A stretch of 64,000 nt of DNA from Gemmatimonadaceae bacterium. GTDB lineage: Bacteria; Gemmatimonadota; Gemmatimonadetes; Gemmatimonadales; Gemmatimonadaceae. This document shows, in pieces, positions 8,441 to 21,013 of this stretch. Numbering within the stretch: position 1 is the first letter of the stretch; each line of letters starts with the position of its first letter. The notes under the pieces were generated by a model. The model did no database searches, had not been told where the DNA came from, and saw only the letters and a program-made list of their open reading frames with translations. The position numbers and the translations under genes are program-made. The stretch lies in the NCBI GenBank assembly GCA_019637445.1, contig JAHBVS010000002.1, positions 186,001-250,000 on the forward strand, written 5' to 3'.

Positions 8441-11400
8441 ATGTCTCCCCCACCGATTCGCAGCGCCGCCCGCTCGACGGGCGTCGCTGCCCGTGCCTTG
8501 GGCGCGAACGCCCTCGTGAGAGCTGCCGCGGCGATTGCCGTCGGGATGCTCGTCAATGCCGGCGCCGGATCAATGGTGCAGGCCCAGGTGCACCCAGGCC
8601 TCGAGTGGCGCACCCTGCGCACCGAAGAGATCCGGGTGCACTTCACGCTCGAGACCGAAGACCTCGCGTACCGAACGCTGGCCAACGCGCTCTGGGCCTA
8701 CCGCCGCCTGGCGCTCGAGCTGCCGACCCCGCGGGGTGTCGTCGACATCGTCGTGGCGGACAATGCCGACTGGGCAAACGGCCACGCCACGCCCTATCCG
8801 TCGAATCGCATCGTCATCTATGCACGCCCGCCGGTGGACGAGCCCGCGCTGCGCAACCACGTCGACTGGAACCGCCTCGTCGTCACGCACGAGATGGCGC
8901 ACATCTTCCAGCTTGATCGCGTGGGCGGATGGTGGAAGCTTGCGCAACGCATCTTCGGTCGGGCGGCGCCGCTCTTCCCGCACACCTACGCGCCGAACTG
9001 GCTGCTCGAGGGGGTGGCCGTCCACTACGAGACACGCCTGACCGGTGGCGGGCGGCTCGCCGGCGCCGAGTTTCCCGCGGCGGTGCGCGCCCTGGCCCTC
9101 GAGGATGCCCTGCCGCCGCTCGACGCCATCGTGACCGGGCGTCCGTTCTATCCTGGCGGCAACACGCCGTACCTGCTCGGTGCCTACATCGCGGACCGAG
9201 CCGTGCGCCTTGATCCGCAGCATTCTCCGGCGGAGGCAATGGCGAGACTCTTCGACCGGATGAGCGGGCGTATCAATCCCTGGCGCCTCGACAAGAGCGC
9301 GCGCGAGGCGTTTGGCACGAGCTTCACCGGCATCTACAACGGCTGGCGGGACTCCGTGTACGCGGCCACACGAAGCGCCGGGCAATCCGCAACCGCGGGA
9401 GGCCAAAGCGGCCTCGCCAATGCTGATGGCCGAAGCGCCCTGGGCTCCGAGAACGATGTCCAGATTGTCGCGCCCGCCAACTGGGTCGCCCAGTTCCCGC
9501 GCTACGCCGCCGATGGCTCGTTGCTCTACGTGGCGGACAACCAGCGGCAAACGCCCGCGCTTTGCGAGGCCACCGCATCAGGGCGGTGCAACCGTAGCGG
9601 TCGACGCAACAGCGTGGACGCCAACACGCTGCTCGACGATGGACTCGCCCTCTCGGCCGAATACGAGCGCCGCGACCCCTACACGATCCGCAGCGATCTC
9701 TTCGTGCAGCGCGGCATCTGGCACCGCGCCTTCACCCGCGGCGAACGACTCGCGCATCCTGACGCGCACATTGCCAGCGGGCGCATCGTCGCCGTGCAGA
9801 CGCGCCCCGGCACCACGGACCTCGTGCTGCTCGAGCGCGACTATCCGTTTCCGCGCACACTCGCCGCTGGCAGCCTGACCCGCAACTGGACCGAGCCGCG
9901 CCTGTCGAATGACGGCAAGCGTATCGCCGCGGTCCGCTGGGACTTCGGTGGACGCACGGCGGTGGTGCTGATGGACAGCACCGGCCGCGAATTTCAGCGC
10001 TTCGCACCGCGCGCCACGGATCGAGAGGGCCGGCTGGCGATCGTCTCTGCTCCGGTGTGGATGCCCGGCGACACGACTATTCTCTTCGCCAGCGACCACG
10101 ACGGCGTGCCCAGCATCTACCGCGGCGATGTGCGCAGCGGCGCGTATGCCAAGCTCTGGCGCACGGCGACGGCGCTGCGGCATCCGAGCGTCTCGCCGGA
10201 TGGACGGGAGATTGCTGCGGTGGAACTGCGCGCCGAGGGCTGGGCAGTGGTCACGCGGCCGATGCCGGCGTTGGGCGCGTTGCCCGCTGGTCCGCCGCCT
10301 GCGGACACGACGGCTGACCGCGTGCCCCTCGACGATGCGCCGCCGCTCAACCCGTCATTGGAGCGCTACCAGCCCGGACTGACGGCGCATCCGATGTGGT
10401 GGTTGCCCGCCATCGAGAGCACCGTCGACGCCAGCGCGAACGTCGGGTTCCTCGCCGGCGGAGTGGACGTGGTTGGCCGGCATCGCTGGGATATCACCTA
10501 CATGCGCGACGTGAAGGCGCCGCGGACCACAATCCGAGCGGGCTACGACTATGCGGGCTGGGGCAATCCCGTGCTCAGCGCGAGCTACGAGGACGTGTGG
10601 TCGCACGGCGCCATCACCAACACGTCCGGTGCGCGCGTGGGCACCCTGTCGCGCTACGACCGCACGGCGACGCTCTCGGCATTCCTCTCGCGGCCTCGTG
10701 TGCGCTTGAGCACGTATGCGTTGGTTGCCACCGAGCTCGTGCTCCGCTCCTACCAGACGGATCCCGAGGGGCTGCTGCAGCTGCTTGGGTCGCAAGAGTT
10801 GCTTGATCTGGACGTGTTGCCACGCGTTGCATTGGTCACGGGATTCTCGACGATGCAGCGCCCCGGACTCTCCGTGAGCGTGGAGGACGGCGTCGCGGGG
10901 CAGGTTCTTCTGCGGCGCCGCTTCACCGAGGGCCGCGATGGCGCGGCGACGAACGAGGCCATCGCCGAGCTGAGCGTCGCGAAGTCGCTTCCGTTCCCAG
11001 GCTTCGCCCGCCACGTGCTCGCCCTGCGCGCGGCGCACGGCGCGACCGGCATCTACTCCAGCAGCTTGTACGACATCGGCGGGGTGAGCGGCGGCACCCT
11101 GACCATCCTGCCCGGCTACGCGCTTGGCAGCGAGCGCCGCAACTTTTTCGTGCGCGGATTCCGACCCGGCGCGCAGGTGGGCAACCGCGCCGCATCGTTG
11201 CACGCCGAGTACCGAGCGCCGCTGACACGGGTCGGACGCGGTGTCGGGCTCGTGCCGGCGAACGTGCAGAAGCTGTCGTTGATCGGTTTCGCGGACGCCG
11301 GCAGTGCCTGGTGCTCGGAGCGCATCCCCGACTCGCGCTTCTGCGGCCTCTCACGCCCGGGGCAGTCGTGGATTGCCTCGGCGGGCGGCGAACTCATCTT

Positions 11401-11523
11401 CGATGCCGCGCTGCAATACGATGTGCTGTACCGCATCCGGCTCGGCTACGCCGCTCCGGTGCACGGGGGCGACGCCGCGATCACCGGCCGCTCCGTCTAC
11501 CTCACCTTCGGGAGCACGTTCTG

Positions 11524-11524
<1 letters not shown>
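8441..11524 (+). CDS. Exported HExxH peptidase-like / propeller / outer-membrane barrel protein
   Basis: 1027 residues from the ATG at 8441. The N-terminal 50 residues look like a Sec signal. Residues about 60-330 hold a gluzincin-like metallopeptidase region: HEMAH (zinc His pair) with NWLLEGVAVHYE supplying the downstream Glu. A middle part with TolB/WD40-like blades follows (RLSNDGKRIAAVRWD; SVSPDGREIAAVEL). The last 350 residues are rich in alternating beta strands and end in an aromatic (YLTFGSTF), like Omp85/BamA-type barrels. The likely placement is the outer membrane with the peptidase domain on one side. The partners are unknown. The stop overlaps the carbonic anhydrase start (TGATG). 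Confidence 0.75.
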
Positions 11525-13270
<1,746 letters not shown>

Positions 13271-13775
13271 ACTTCAACACAGCCACTCTGTGGCATCCAC
13301 ACCGAACCGTCCCAACACATATCCATCCGTTACACGCACTGAAGTTGCGAATCCAAGAATCACGAAGTCGAACTAGTGCCTCGAAGCAAGCCCTAGCATT
13401 GCCGGATCAATCGGGATACGTTCCTCCCCCCTGCGAAAATGCCCCGAAAATCGCCACAGGGACTGCAGTCGTAAGTCATTGCTGTGTAAACATTTGAGTG
13501 ATCATCACGAGAGGGTGTTTCCGTGTCGTGTCGCTGTCGTCAAAGTGGTCGGGTGAAGCGACAGTGGAAACCGCGTGGATAATTCCGAAGGCGTGACCGT
13601 TTCGTGATTGCTTGCTCGTAAGTGCTTGTCAGTGAAGGCGTTCCAAAGTTCTTGCGCGGAATCTCGTGTGCGGTAGCTTGGACGCCCTCAACCCCTGAGC
13701 CGGACAGTCCGCGTATCGGACATTGCCGGAACCCCTCAGGTTCGGCCCCATACCTTTCTGTTGGAGAAGTACGAA
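13271..13775. other. Non-coding stretch between IS110 and nrdJ
   Basis: About 505 bases with lower GC than the neighbours and no supportable gene. The first part probably includes the right end of the IS110 element. The last 80 bases form the leader of nrdJ: a weak hairpin (CCGGAACC..GGTTCGG, about 13730-13745) and the ribosome-binding site TTGGAGAAG at 13761. I looked for a cobalamin riboswitch B12 box and for an NrdR-box pair and found neither convincingly. Confidence 0.6.
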
Positions 13776-16280
13776 ATGCCCCTCCCCGCGAATCCTCCCG
13801 CCACGCCGGCCACGCTCTCGCAGAACGCCCGCACCGTTCTCGAGAAGCGCTACCTGGTCAAGGACAAGTCCGGCAAGTCGGTGGAGACGCCAGAAGACAT
13901 GTTCTGGCGCGTCGCGACGACGATCGCGGAGGCCGACCGCAAGTACGGGGCGACCGACAAGCAGATCGAGAAGACCGCCAATCAGTTCTATGAACTGATG
14001 ACGCAGCGGCGCTTCGAGCCGAACTCGCCGACCCTGATGAACGCCGGCCGCCCGCTCGGCCAGCTCTCGGCCTGCTTCGTGCTGCCCGTCGACGACGCGC
14101 TGTCCAACGGCCACAGCGGCATCTACGACACGCTGCGCTCGATGGCGCTCATCCACCAGTCGGGTGGCGGCACGGGCTTCTCGTTCTCGCGTCTGCGGGC
14201 GCGCGGATCGATGGTGCGCTCCACCACCGGCGTTGCCAGCGGCCCCATCTCCTTCATGCAGCTCTATGACGCGTCCACGGACGCCGTCAAGCAGGGCGGC
14301 ACGCGCCGCGGCGCCAACATGGGCATCCTGCGCGTCGACCACCCCGACGTGATGGAGTTCATCACCTGCAAGGAAGACCTGACGAAGATCACGAACTTCA
14401 ACATCTCCGTCGCGGTCACCACGAAGTTCATGGAGGCGCTGAAGGCCGGCGGCTCCTATGACCTCATCGATCCCATCAGCAAGAAGGTGACGGGCCAGCT
14501 CGACGCGAAGATGGTCTGGGACAAGATGATCGACGGTGCCTGGCGCACCGGCGAGCCCGGCGTGTTCTTCATCGACGAGGCCAACAAGTACAACCCGGTG
14601 CCGCACCTCGGCGCCTACGAAGCCACGAACCCCTGCGGCGAGCAGCCGCTGCTCGCGTACGACGTCTGCAACCTCGGCTCGATCAACGTCGGGTTCTACG
14701 TCGAGAACGGGAAGATGGACTGGAAGGCCTTCGCCAAGGACATCCACCTCTCGACGCGCTTCCTCGACAACGTCATCGACGCCAACAAGTACCCGCTGCC
14801 GGAGATCGACGCGCTCAGCAAGCGCATCCGCCGCATCGGCCTCGGCGTGATGGGTTTCGCCGACGCGCTCATCCGTCTCGGCATCGTCTATGACTCCCCG
14901 GAAGGCGTGGAGTTCGGCCGCAAGGTCATGGAGTTCGTCGACGTCGAGGCCAAGAAGGCCTCGCAGCAGCTGGCCGAGGAGCGCGGTGCGTTCCCCGAGT
15001 GGGCGCAGTCGATCTGGGGTCCCGATGCTACGGCTGCGCGTGACGAGGCGGGCAACCGCATCCGTCCCGAGCAGAAGCTCCGCAACTGCAACGTCACCAC
15101 CGTCGCGCCCACGGGCACGATTTCCATCATCGCCGGTTGCTCGTCGGGCCTCGAGCCGCTCTTCGCCGTGGCCTTCATGCGCAACCAGGCCGGCGTGATG
15201 ATGCCCGACGTGAACGAGGACTTCGTCGCCATCGCCAAGAAGGAAGGCTGGTACTCCGACGCGCTGATGGAGCGCATCGCCAAGACCGGCTCGGTGATTC
15301 AGCCGGAAGTACCGGCCAAGTGGCAGCAGGTCTTCGCCACGGCCAATAACATCGCGCCCGAGTGGCACATCAAGATGCAGGGCGCCTTCCAGCTCCACTG
15401 CGACTCGGCCATCTCCAAGACCACCAACTTCGCACACACCGCGACGAAGGAAGACGTCCGCGCCATCTACGAGCAGGCCTACGAGATGAAGTGCAAGGGC
15501 GTCACGGTCTACCGCGACGGCTCGCGCGATGGCCAGGTGCTCTCGACTGGTGCAACCGCCGAGGCCGCGGCCAAGCGTGATGGGAAGGCGGATGACGCCG
15601 CCGCGCGTCAGGAGCTCGCCGACCTCAACGAGCGCATCGGTGAGTTGAGCGCCGCCAACGATCGCCTGCAGAAGCTGCTGTTCGATGCTGAAGCCGAGAA
15701 TCTCCAGCGCCGCCAGAAGCGCTCGCGCCCGGACGTCCTCAAGTCCACGGCCATCCGCAAGGAGACGCCGCTGGGCACGATGTTCGTGCACATCACTGAG
15801 GACGATAAGGGTCAGCCCTTCGAGGTCTTCATCAACCTCGGTAAGGCGGGTGGCTCGGCCATGGCTGACGCCGAGGCGATGGGGCGCCTCGTGTCACTCG
15901 CGCTGCGCTCGGGGATTCCGATCCAGCAGGTGCACCGTCAGCTGCGCGGCATCTCGTCGGATCGCGCCGTGGGCCTGGGCCCGAACAAGGTGCTCTCGGT
16001 GCCGGACGCGATCGGTCTCGCGCTCGAGGACTGGATGCGCTCCAAGCAGGGCGTGCAGCAGGAGCTGCTCACGACGACGGCCGAGCAGCAGATCCCGGCT
16101 GCTCCCGCGCCTGCGCCCAAGGCTGCGCCAGTGTCGGCGGCCGGTGGGATGCAGATGCAGTTCGAGGCGGTGAACAGCGGGGATGCGTTCATCGGGACCT
16201 GCCCCGACTGCGGGTCGCAGCTGGAGTTCGCTGAGGGCTGCGTGAAGTGCCACGTCTGTGGGTTCAGCGAGTGCGGCTGA
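13776..16280 (+). CDS. nrdJ: Vitamin B12-dependent (class II) ribonucleotide reductase
   Basis: 834 residues. It reduces ribonucleotides to deoxyribonucleotides with adenosylcobalamin, independent of oxygen, in the cytoplasm. Conserved blocks: PNSPTLMNAGRPLGQLSACF (first active-site Cys), GGGTGFSFSRLR, NPCGEQPLLAYDVCNLGSIN (radical-site Cys and Glu), APTGTISIIAGCSSGLEP. The C-terminus ends with a zinc-type CPDCG..CVKCHVCGFSEC tail holding the redox cysteines that recycle the active site. The ATG at 13776 is preceded by GGAG at 13763. The gene is monocistronic, with a strong terminator after it. No intein is seen. Confidence 0.97.
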   Translation: MPLPANPPATPATLSQNARTVLEKRYLVKDKSGKSVETPEDMFWRVATTIAEADRKYGATDKQIEKTANQFYELMTQRRFEPNSPTLMNAGRPLGQLSACFVLPVDDALSNGHSGIYDTLRSMALIHQSGGGTGFSFSRLRARGSMVRSTTGVASGPISFMQLYDASTDAVKQGGTRRGANMGILRVDHPDVMEFITCKEDLTKITNFNISVAVTTKFMEALKAGGSYDLIDPISKKVTGQLDAKMVWDKMIDGAWRTGEPGVFFIDEANKYNPVPHLGAYEATNPCGEQPLLAYDVCNLGSINVGFYVENGKMDWKAFAKDIHLSTRFLDNVIDANKYPLPEIDALSKRIRRIGLGVMGFADALIRLGIVYDSPEGVEFGRKVMEFVDVEAKKASQQLAEERGAFPEWAQSIWGPDATAARDEAGNRIRPEQKLRNCNVTTVAPTGTISIIAGCSSGLEPLFAVAFMRNQAGVMMPDVNEDFVAIAKKEGWYSDALMERIAKTGSVIQPEVPAKWQQVFATANNIAPEWHIKMQGAFQLHCDSAISKTTNFAHTATKEDVRAIYEQAYEMKCKGVTVYRDGSRDGQVLSTGATAEAAAKRDGKADDAAARQELADLNERIGELSAANDRLQKLLFDAEAENLQRRQKRSRPDVLKSTAIRKETPLGTMFVHITEDDKGQPFEVFINLGKAGGSAMADAEAMGRLVSLALRSGIPIQQVHRQLRGISSDRAVGLGPNKVLSVPDAIGLALEDWMRSKQGVQQELLTTTAEQQIPAAPAPAPKAAPVSAAGGMQMQFEAVNSGDAFIGTCPDCGSQLEFAEGCVKCHVCGFSECG

Positions 16281-16308
16281 GGTAGATTCGCGGCCTAGGG
16301 CGATCAAC

Positions 16309-16338
16309 GGCGGGCCGGTCCTCGGGGACCGGTCCGCC
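16309..16338 (+). terminator. Rho-independent terminator after nrdJ
   Basis: GC-rich hairpin with arms GGCGGGCCGGTCC and GGACCGGTCCGCC around a short loop, followed by CTTCGTGTT. It lies 28 bases after the nrdJ stop. Confidence 0.75.
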
Positions 16339-16424
16339 TTCGTGTTGGGCTTGCGCGACCTCGCACCTGCATGCACTCTGACTGCGCACAGCCAGCCAAC
16401 AAGCCCACTGCCCTCGGGATCGCG

Positions 16425-17441
16425 ATGCAGACTTTGAAGGCTGTTGATCTGTTCGCCGGCGCCGGGGGCGCGACAGCGGGACTACGCGGAGCCGGCTTCC
16501 AGGTAGTCTACGCCGTAGACTCTGACGCCGAAGCGGCGGCGTCGTACTGCGCAAATCATGCTGGAACGCAAGTTGAAGTAGCTGACATCCGCGAGCTAAG
16601 CCCATGCTCAGTTCGCGATGCGCTTTACCTTGCTCCAGGGGAACTCGCGCTTCTGAAGACCTGTCCACCGTGTCAGCCGTACTCCAGCCTAAGCAGGAGC
16701 AAGGACAGAAGACTTGGCTCAGAGCTAGTTCGGTCGACAGTGGAGTGGGTCGACGCGTTCGAACCTACCTCCGTCATGTTTGAAAACGTCCCAGGGGTCG
16801 CGACGTCCAATGGCTTCAAGGACTTGGTTAAAGGACTCCGTGCTCGTGAGTACGACGTGGATTGGCGGGTGCTGAACGCCGCTCAGTTCGGCGTCCCCCA
16901 GAAGCGGCGTCGACTAATCCTCGTCGCCCTAAAGGGTCATAGCGATGGACTGGGAGAAGACTTCTGGACGCCCGTCGCGCAGCGTGTTCGGAGCGCGGCA
17001 GCGATTCTGAGGGGCATGCTGAAGCTCGAAGGCCAGGATGAACTCTTGGATCGCCCTCGAAAGCTCTCGGCGATGGTACAACGGCGCGTCAATCTAATCC
17101 CACAGAACGGATCGCGATTCGACTTGCCAAAGCACCTGCAGCTCAAGTGCCACCAGCGGCTGGACTCACGTTCCGCGGCTGAGGCTTATGGTCGCATTCG
17201 ATCAACGGGACCCTGCGCCACCATCACCACCCGATGCACCACCGTTAGCTGTGGCCGATTCGTGCATCCGGATCGGAATCGAGGGCTCACTCTTCGCGAG
17301 GCTGCGGTTCTTCAGTCGTTTCCCCCTACCTACAAGTTCGTGGGTTCTCACGGAACGATTGAGCGGCAGATCGGGAACGCCGTCCCAGCGAAGCTCGTGG
17401 AAGTCGTGGCCGGCCGTCTGGCGCACCTACTCAAAGGCTGA
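16425..17441 (+). CDS. DNA (cytosine-5) methyltransferase
   Basis: 338 residues from the ATG at 16425, which puts motif I (VDLFAGAGGATAGL) at the usual distance; an upstream ATG at 16371 is possible. Motif IV with the catalytic Cys is TCPPCQPYSS, motif VI FENVPG, motif VIII GVPQKRRRLIL, motif X GNAVPAKL near the C-terminus. It methylates cytosine in an unknown target sequence. Only five bases separate it from the GHKL ATPase-nuclease gene, so they form one operon. GC is clearly lower than that of the flanking genes, in keeping with acquisition by transfer. Confidence 0.93.
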   Translation: MQTLKAVDLFAGAGGATAGLRGAGFQVVYAVDSDAEAAASYCANHAGTQVEVADIRELSPCSVRDALYLAPGELALLKTCPPCQPYSSLSRSKDRRLGSELVRSTVEWVDAFEPTSVMFENVPGVATSNGFKDLVKGLRAREYDVDWRVLNAAQFGVPQKRRRLILVALKGHSDGLGEDFWTPVAQRVRSAAAILRGMLKLEGQDELLDRPRKLSAMVQRRVNLIPQNGSRFDLPKHLQLKCHQRLDSRSAAEAYGRIRSTGPCATITTRCTTVSCGRFVHPDRNRGLTLREAAVLQSFPPTYKFVGSHGTIERQIGNAVPAKLVEVVAGRLAHLLKG

Positions 17442-17446
17442 CTCTC

Positions 17447-19558
17447 GTGAATTCGCCTCTCCTGCTTCGCTTTAGCCACAACGTCGTAGAGCATCTCGGT
17501 CTCAAGCTGTATCAGAATCGACCGACCAGGGTCATCGCCGAACTCGTTTCGAACTCGTGGGACGCGGATGCTGAGTCAGTGCGAATCAATCTTTCCAGCG
17601 ACTCGGGCAAGGAATGGATTGCTGTTCATGATTCGGGTGTCGGAATGAGCCGTGACGACCTCGCGAGGCAGTATCTGGTCGTCGGCCTGCCGAAGCGTAG
17701 AAGTGCCAGCGAGCGGAGTAGAGGCGGAAGGCCTTTAATGGGACGGAAAGGCATCGGAAAGCTCGCACCGTTTGGGATTGCACGCACAGTTGATGTCGTG
17801 ACGCGGCCGAAGGGATCGAAGCAGCGTCCAGGCTTGGCTACTTGGCTGAGGTTCCGCCTCCCAGATCTACTAGGAAAAGGTGAAGGGCAGGTAGAGTATC
17901 CTCCCGAGGTTATTGTCGACGCGGCATGGCCACTGTCGATTCCGCCTCGCACCGATGACACAGGACAGGTCCAGCAATGGGCCGATAGTCTCGGGAAGGC
18001 CGGATCTGGAACACTTGTGCTGATGACCGATTTGAGTCTCGCGCGCGCGATTCCCGAGGCCGCACTATTGAGTTCGCTCGGCGAGCGATTCACCGTCGCG
18101 CTCGACCGGGGTTTCGTGGTTCACGTGAACCAGAAGAAGGCTACAGTTGAGACATCGCTGCCGAGACTCGAGTTCCGCGTTCCGCCGGTTGGCGTAGAAG
18201 CCGTCCATGTGGGTGGACGCGAGGTGCGCGCGTGGGCCGGATTCGCCGGCAAGGCGAGCTGGCCTCAGGATGCCGCTGGCGTCGGGGTCTACGCTCACGG
18301 AAAAATTGCACAGGATCGACCCTTCTTCTTTGGCGTCAAGGGCAAAGAGATCTGGACGCGCTACATGTACGCTGTAGTCGAGGCAGATTGGCTCGACGAG
18401 CTGCCTGAAGATCTCATTTCAACGGATCGCACCAGCGTGAACTGGGACTCGGCGGAGGTGCAGGATCTCTTCATCTGGGGTCAAGAAGCTGTCCGTCGCT
18501 GGATTGCGGACTTCGCAGAGTGGCGCGAGAAGGAGGAGAAGGGCCGCAACCGAGAGTTGGTGAAGGCAGCGGTCGAGTCAGGCGGAGCGGCCAAGGTCAC
18601 GGACGCGGAGCAAGAGCAGATTGTCGAGCTTGTGAGTCGCATTACTCCGTCCTTTGGGGCTGACGAGGAAGGCAAGGAGCAACTTGTAGCGACGATTTCG
18701 GACGCGTGGGTGCAGAAGCCTATGCGCCGTTTGGTCAAGGACTTGTGGAGCTCGTTGGGCGCGTCAGGAAAGATGCCCCCGCAGGGCTTCACGGACCTAA
18801 TTTCGCGGCTATCGACCGCGGCGGTGCCGGAGTCGCTGAACCTCGCGGTTGTCTTTGCTCAGCGTGCTTTCGCTCTCTCAAGGCTTCACGACTTCGTACA
18901 TCATGGAGTCGAGACGGACTTGCAGAAGCTTATCACGCGGTTTCCTTGGATCGTAGAGCCTGACTTGGCGGTGTTGACAGCCAATGAGAGCCTGCGAACC
19001 GCATTGACGCGAGCGGAGGCGAGTGGTCAGGTGCCGACAGGTCGCAGGTCACTCGCGACAGTTCCGGATCAGAATCGTCCCGATTTCGTCTTCATGTCCA
19101 GTCCCGAGGAGAGACAGATCGTAATTGTCGAACTCAAGAATCCTCAAGAGGAGTTGACGATCGCGAACAGACAGCAATTGTCGGACTACATGGCTTGGTT
19201 CGAGCAGCATTACTCTAGCGCCAGTCTGAAGGGATTCCTGATCGGCAGCCGTCCTCAAGGATTCCAGACTCATGACGCGAGAATGGTTGCCGTCGAGTGG
19301 ACAGAGGTATTGAGAGTCTCGCGCACACGCAACCTTGAACTGCTCGCAGCCATGATTCTCGCGACTGGCGGCTCTGGAGCCACGGACTCACGATTGGCCG
19401 ACGCCATTGAACTGGGCGGCAAGGAGGCGCAGGAGATGCTTGCTCGGCTCTCTGCGGAACACGATGAGTTGCGAGAGCTGATGGAAGAGTTTGGTCCAGC
19501 CGGGTCGCCTGCTCCAACCCGGCGAGCGCGCAGAAGCGCAACTAAGCCGGAGGGCTGA
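17447..19558 (+). CDS. GHKL (MORC/Hsp90-like) ATPase with C-terminal PD-(D/E)xK-like nuclease domain
   Basis: 703 residues from a GTG. The N-terminal ATP-binding domain has the N-box ELVSNSWDAD, the G1 box DSGVGM and the G2 box GRKGIGKLAPFG. The middle is helical. Near the C-terminus RPDFVFMSS..IVIVELKNP has the D-(x)n-ExK arrangement of restriction-type nucleases, followed by QLSDYM. Bacterial GHKL/MORC-type ATPases encoded beside 5mC methyltransferases are known as restriction components (Iyer and Aravind lineage analysis); here the ATPase and presumptive nuclease are in one chain. It is cotranscribed with the methyltransferase upstream. Its DNA target and nucleotide-driven mechanism are unknown. 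Confidence 0.8.
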   Translation: MNSPLLLRFSHNVVEHLGLKLYQNRPTRVIAELVSNSWDADAESVRINLSSDSGKEWIAVHDSGVGMSRDDLARQYLVVGLPKRRSASERSRGGRPLMGRKGIGKLAPFGIARTVDVVTRPKGSKQRPGLATWLRFRLPDLLGKGEGQVEYPPEVIVDAAWPLSIPPRTDDTGQVQQWADSLGKAGSGTLVLMTDLSLARAIPEAALLSSLGERFTVALDRGFVVHVNQKKATVETSLPRLEFRVPPVGVEAVHVGGREVRAWAGFAGKASWPQDAAGVGVYAHGKIAQDRPFFFGVKGKEIWTRYMYAVVEADWLDELPEDLISTDRTSVNWDSAEVQDLFIWGQEAVRRWIADFAEWREKEEKGRNRELVKAAVESGGAAKVTDAEQEQIVELVSRITPSFGADEEGKEQLVATISDAWVQKPMRRLVKDLWSSLGASGKMPPQGFTDLISRLSTAAVPESLNLAVVFAQRAFALSRLHDFVHHGVETDLQKLITRFPWIVEPDLAVLTANESLRTALTRAEASGQVPTGRRSLATVPDQNRPDFVFMSSPEERQIVIVELKNPQEELTIANRQQLSDYMAWFEQHYSSASLKGFLIGSRPQGFQTHDARMVAVEWTEVLRVSRTRNLELLAAMILATGGSGATDSRLADAIELGGKEAQEMLARLSAEHDELRELMEEFGPAGSPAPTRRARRSATKPEG

Positions 19559-19698
19559 TTGCATGCGCGAGGTAAACCGCGTTAGCAACCAGTAGGGAGT
19601 ACCAGCGCTGCACATCTTCGATTGGCCGCGAGTTGCCTTGAGGCACGGGAATGCGAGCAGTGCTGACCGTGGACATGCAACCGAGCACAGACTGACGA

Positions 19699-20958
19699 TC
19701 AGCGCTCTTGGCGGTGTACGCTAAGGGGACCTTCAAGCAATTCGCGAACGGACACGAGTCGCGAGCCCAGTGAACTGGGGTAGCGCCGCGCGATCAGCTC
19801 CGGGACGCACAGGCTGACTCCGGACGCAAGCATCGCGTCGAGTGTCGGTTCCGTGACTGCGGCGTCGACTGTCAGGAGGTGTTTCTGCGGGATTCTCGCG
19901 GCTTCGTTGAGTACTTGGCGCCAGCGTTCCTTAACCGTGAACTTCGCCGCAAGATGGCGCAGGCTCGCCGTGGGATAACTGGTGTCCGCGTAGGCCTTCG
20001 CTCCGGGAAAGAGAAAGTCTGGCGTCTCGCCTTTCTCGGTCTTTGCCTGCGGCTCGAACTCGATTCGATGCGCGAGCAGAATCCGGGCGACGTGATTCTG
20101 AAGTGCCCCACCGGCCCTCGAGACGCGGCTCTGCCGCAACGTCATAGCGAAGGATCGAAACGCACCCACGTCGATCGCGTCACCGGAAGTCCTGAACCCG
20201 AGTTGCAGGCGCCGCTCGATGAGGCAATCCTCCCACTGGCGAAATGCGGCGGCTTCAGTCTCAATCCACCTAATTAGAGCGTGATCGGGATCGGCAATCG
20301 GGTCAACGTCGACAACGTGCTCGGCAACTAGGCTCGAGACATCATTGCCGGACGGCAGTCGGTCGGAATACATGTCAATGAGTCTTTCGGCCACTCTCGC
20401 AGCTTGACTCGCCTCCGCAGTCTGCTCGAGATCGGGCCGGCCGAGCCCCAGTCGCTCAAGCAAGGAAGCAGCAACAAAGTCTAGTGACTCGCCTTCTAGG
20501 AACCGCCTCACCTCTACGGCAGAAGTGGAGACCGGCCCCAGGTCGAATAGCGTCCGTAGTTGAAGCTCGGTTGACGAGCCTGCGCGAGCTAGGAGTACCG
20601 CTATCTCACCTTTCGGGCGAACGCCTATGACCATGAGGTCGCCGGCGGTCATTCGCGACTGAATCGCGCCCGCGCCCTTGGAGTAGTAGAGGCGCCACTC
20701 TGCCGATCGCGTGGTGTCCTTCGCCCGAGAGTCGTACCAGCTCACCGTTGCAGGAACCGTGATGGAGCGTTCTGCGTCGTCGTCCAGCACGACAAACGTT
20801 GCAGGAACATCCATCCGGGAGTCGGATCCGAGCAAAGCGCGCAGAGAAGCGACTCCTTGGAATTCATGTCCATGCGAGACTCTCGGGTCGACTTCGTGAT
20901 CCGTGAGTCGCTTCCACGCGATGCCTATGAACTGACTCGTTAGCGACTTCCACTTCAT
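19699..20958 (-). CDS. EcoRII-type restriction endonuclease
   Basis: 419 residues from an ATG at 20958 preceded by GAGG. The C-terminal half carries the EcoRII-C signature: TPDFLFPGAKAYAD, then KFTVKERWRQVLNEAARIPQ and HLLTVDAAV, which match the catalytic PD-(D/E)xK core of EcoRII (CCWGG-specific, allosterically activated by a second site). The N-terminal approximately 200 residues would be the effector-site domain. It is divergent from a Dcm-like methyltransferase across 71 bases that hold an operator-like palindrome. About 140 bases downstream to the GHKL gene hold nothing recognisable. Confidence 0.85.
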   Translation of the reverse strand: MKWKSLTSQFIGIAWKRLTDHEVDPRVSHGHEFQGVASLRALLGSDSRMDVPATFVVLDDDAERSITVPATVSWYDSRAKDTTRSAEWRLYYSKGAGAIQSRMTAGDLMVIGVRPKGEIAVLLARAGSSTELQLRTLFDLGPVSTSAVEVRRFLEGESLDFVAASLLERLGLGRPDLEQTAEASQAARVAERLIDMYSDRLPSGNDVSSLVAEHVVDVDPIADPDHALIRWIETEAAAFRQWEDCLIERRLQLGFRTSGDAIDVGAFRSFAMTLRQSRVSRAGGALQNHVARILLAHRIEFEPQAKTEKGETPDFLFPGAKAYADTSYPTASLRHLAAKFTVKERWRQVLNEAARIPQKHLLTVDAAVTEPTLDAMLASGVSLCVPELIARRYPSSLGSRLVSVRELLEGPLSVHRQER

Positions 20959-21013
20959 GGAGACCTCAGGCGGCCGCATCGAGAATCGCAATATTGACGG
21001 CGGGAACAACAGA

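Noticed and set aside
13680-13775. Cobalamin riboswitch in front of nrdJ
   Set aside because: No B12 box or long-range pairing could be identified; only a weak hairpin is visible.
13629-15791. 720-codon open frame antisense to nrdJ
   Set aside because: It is a frame shadow of the high-GC nrdJ gene, with no recognisable protein features; nrdJ is certain.
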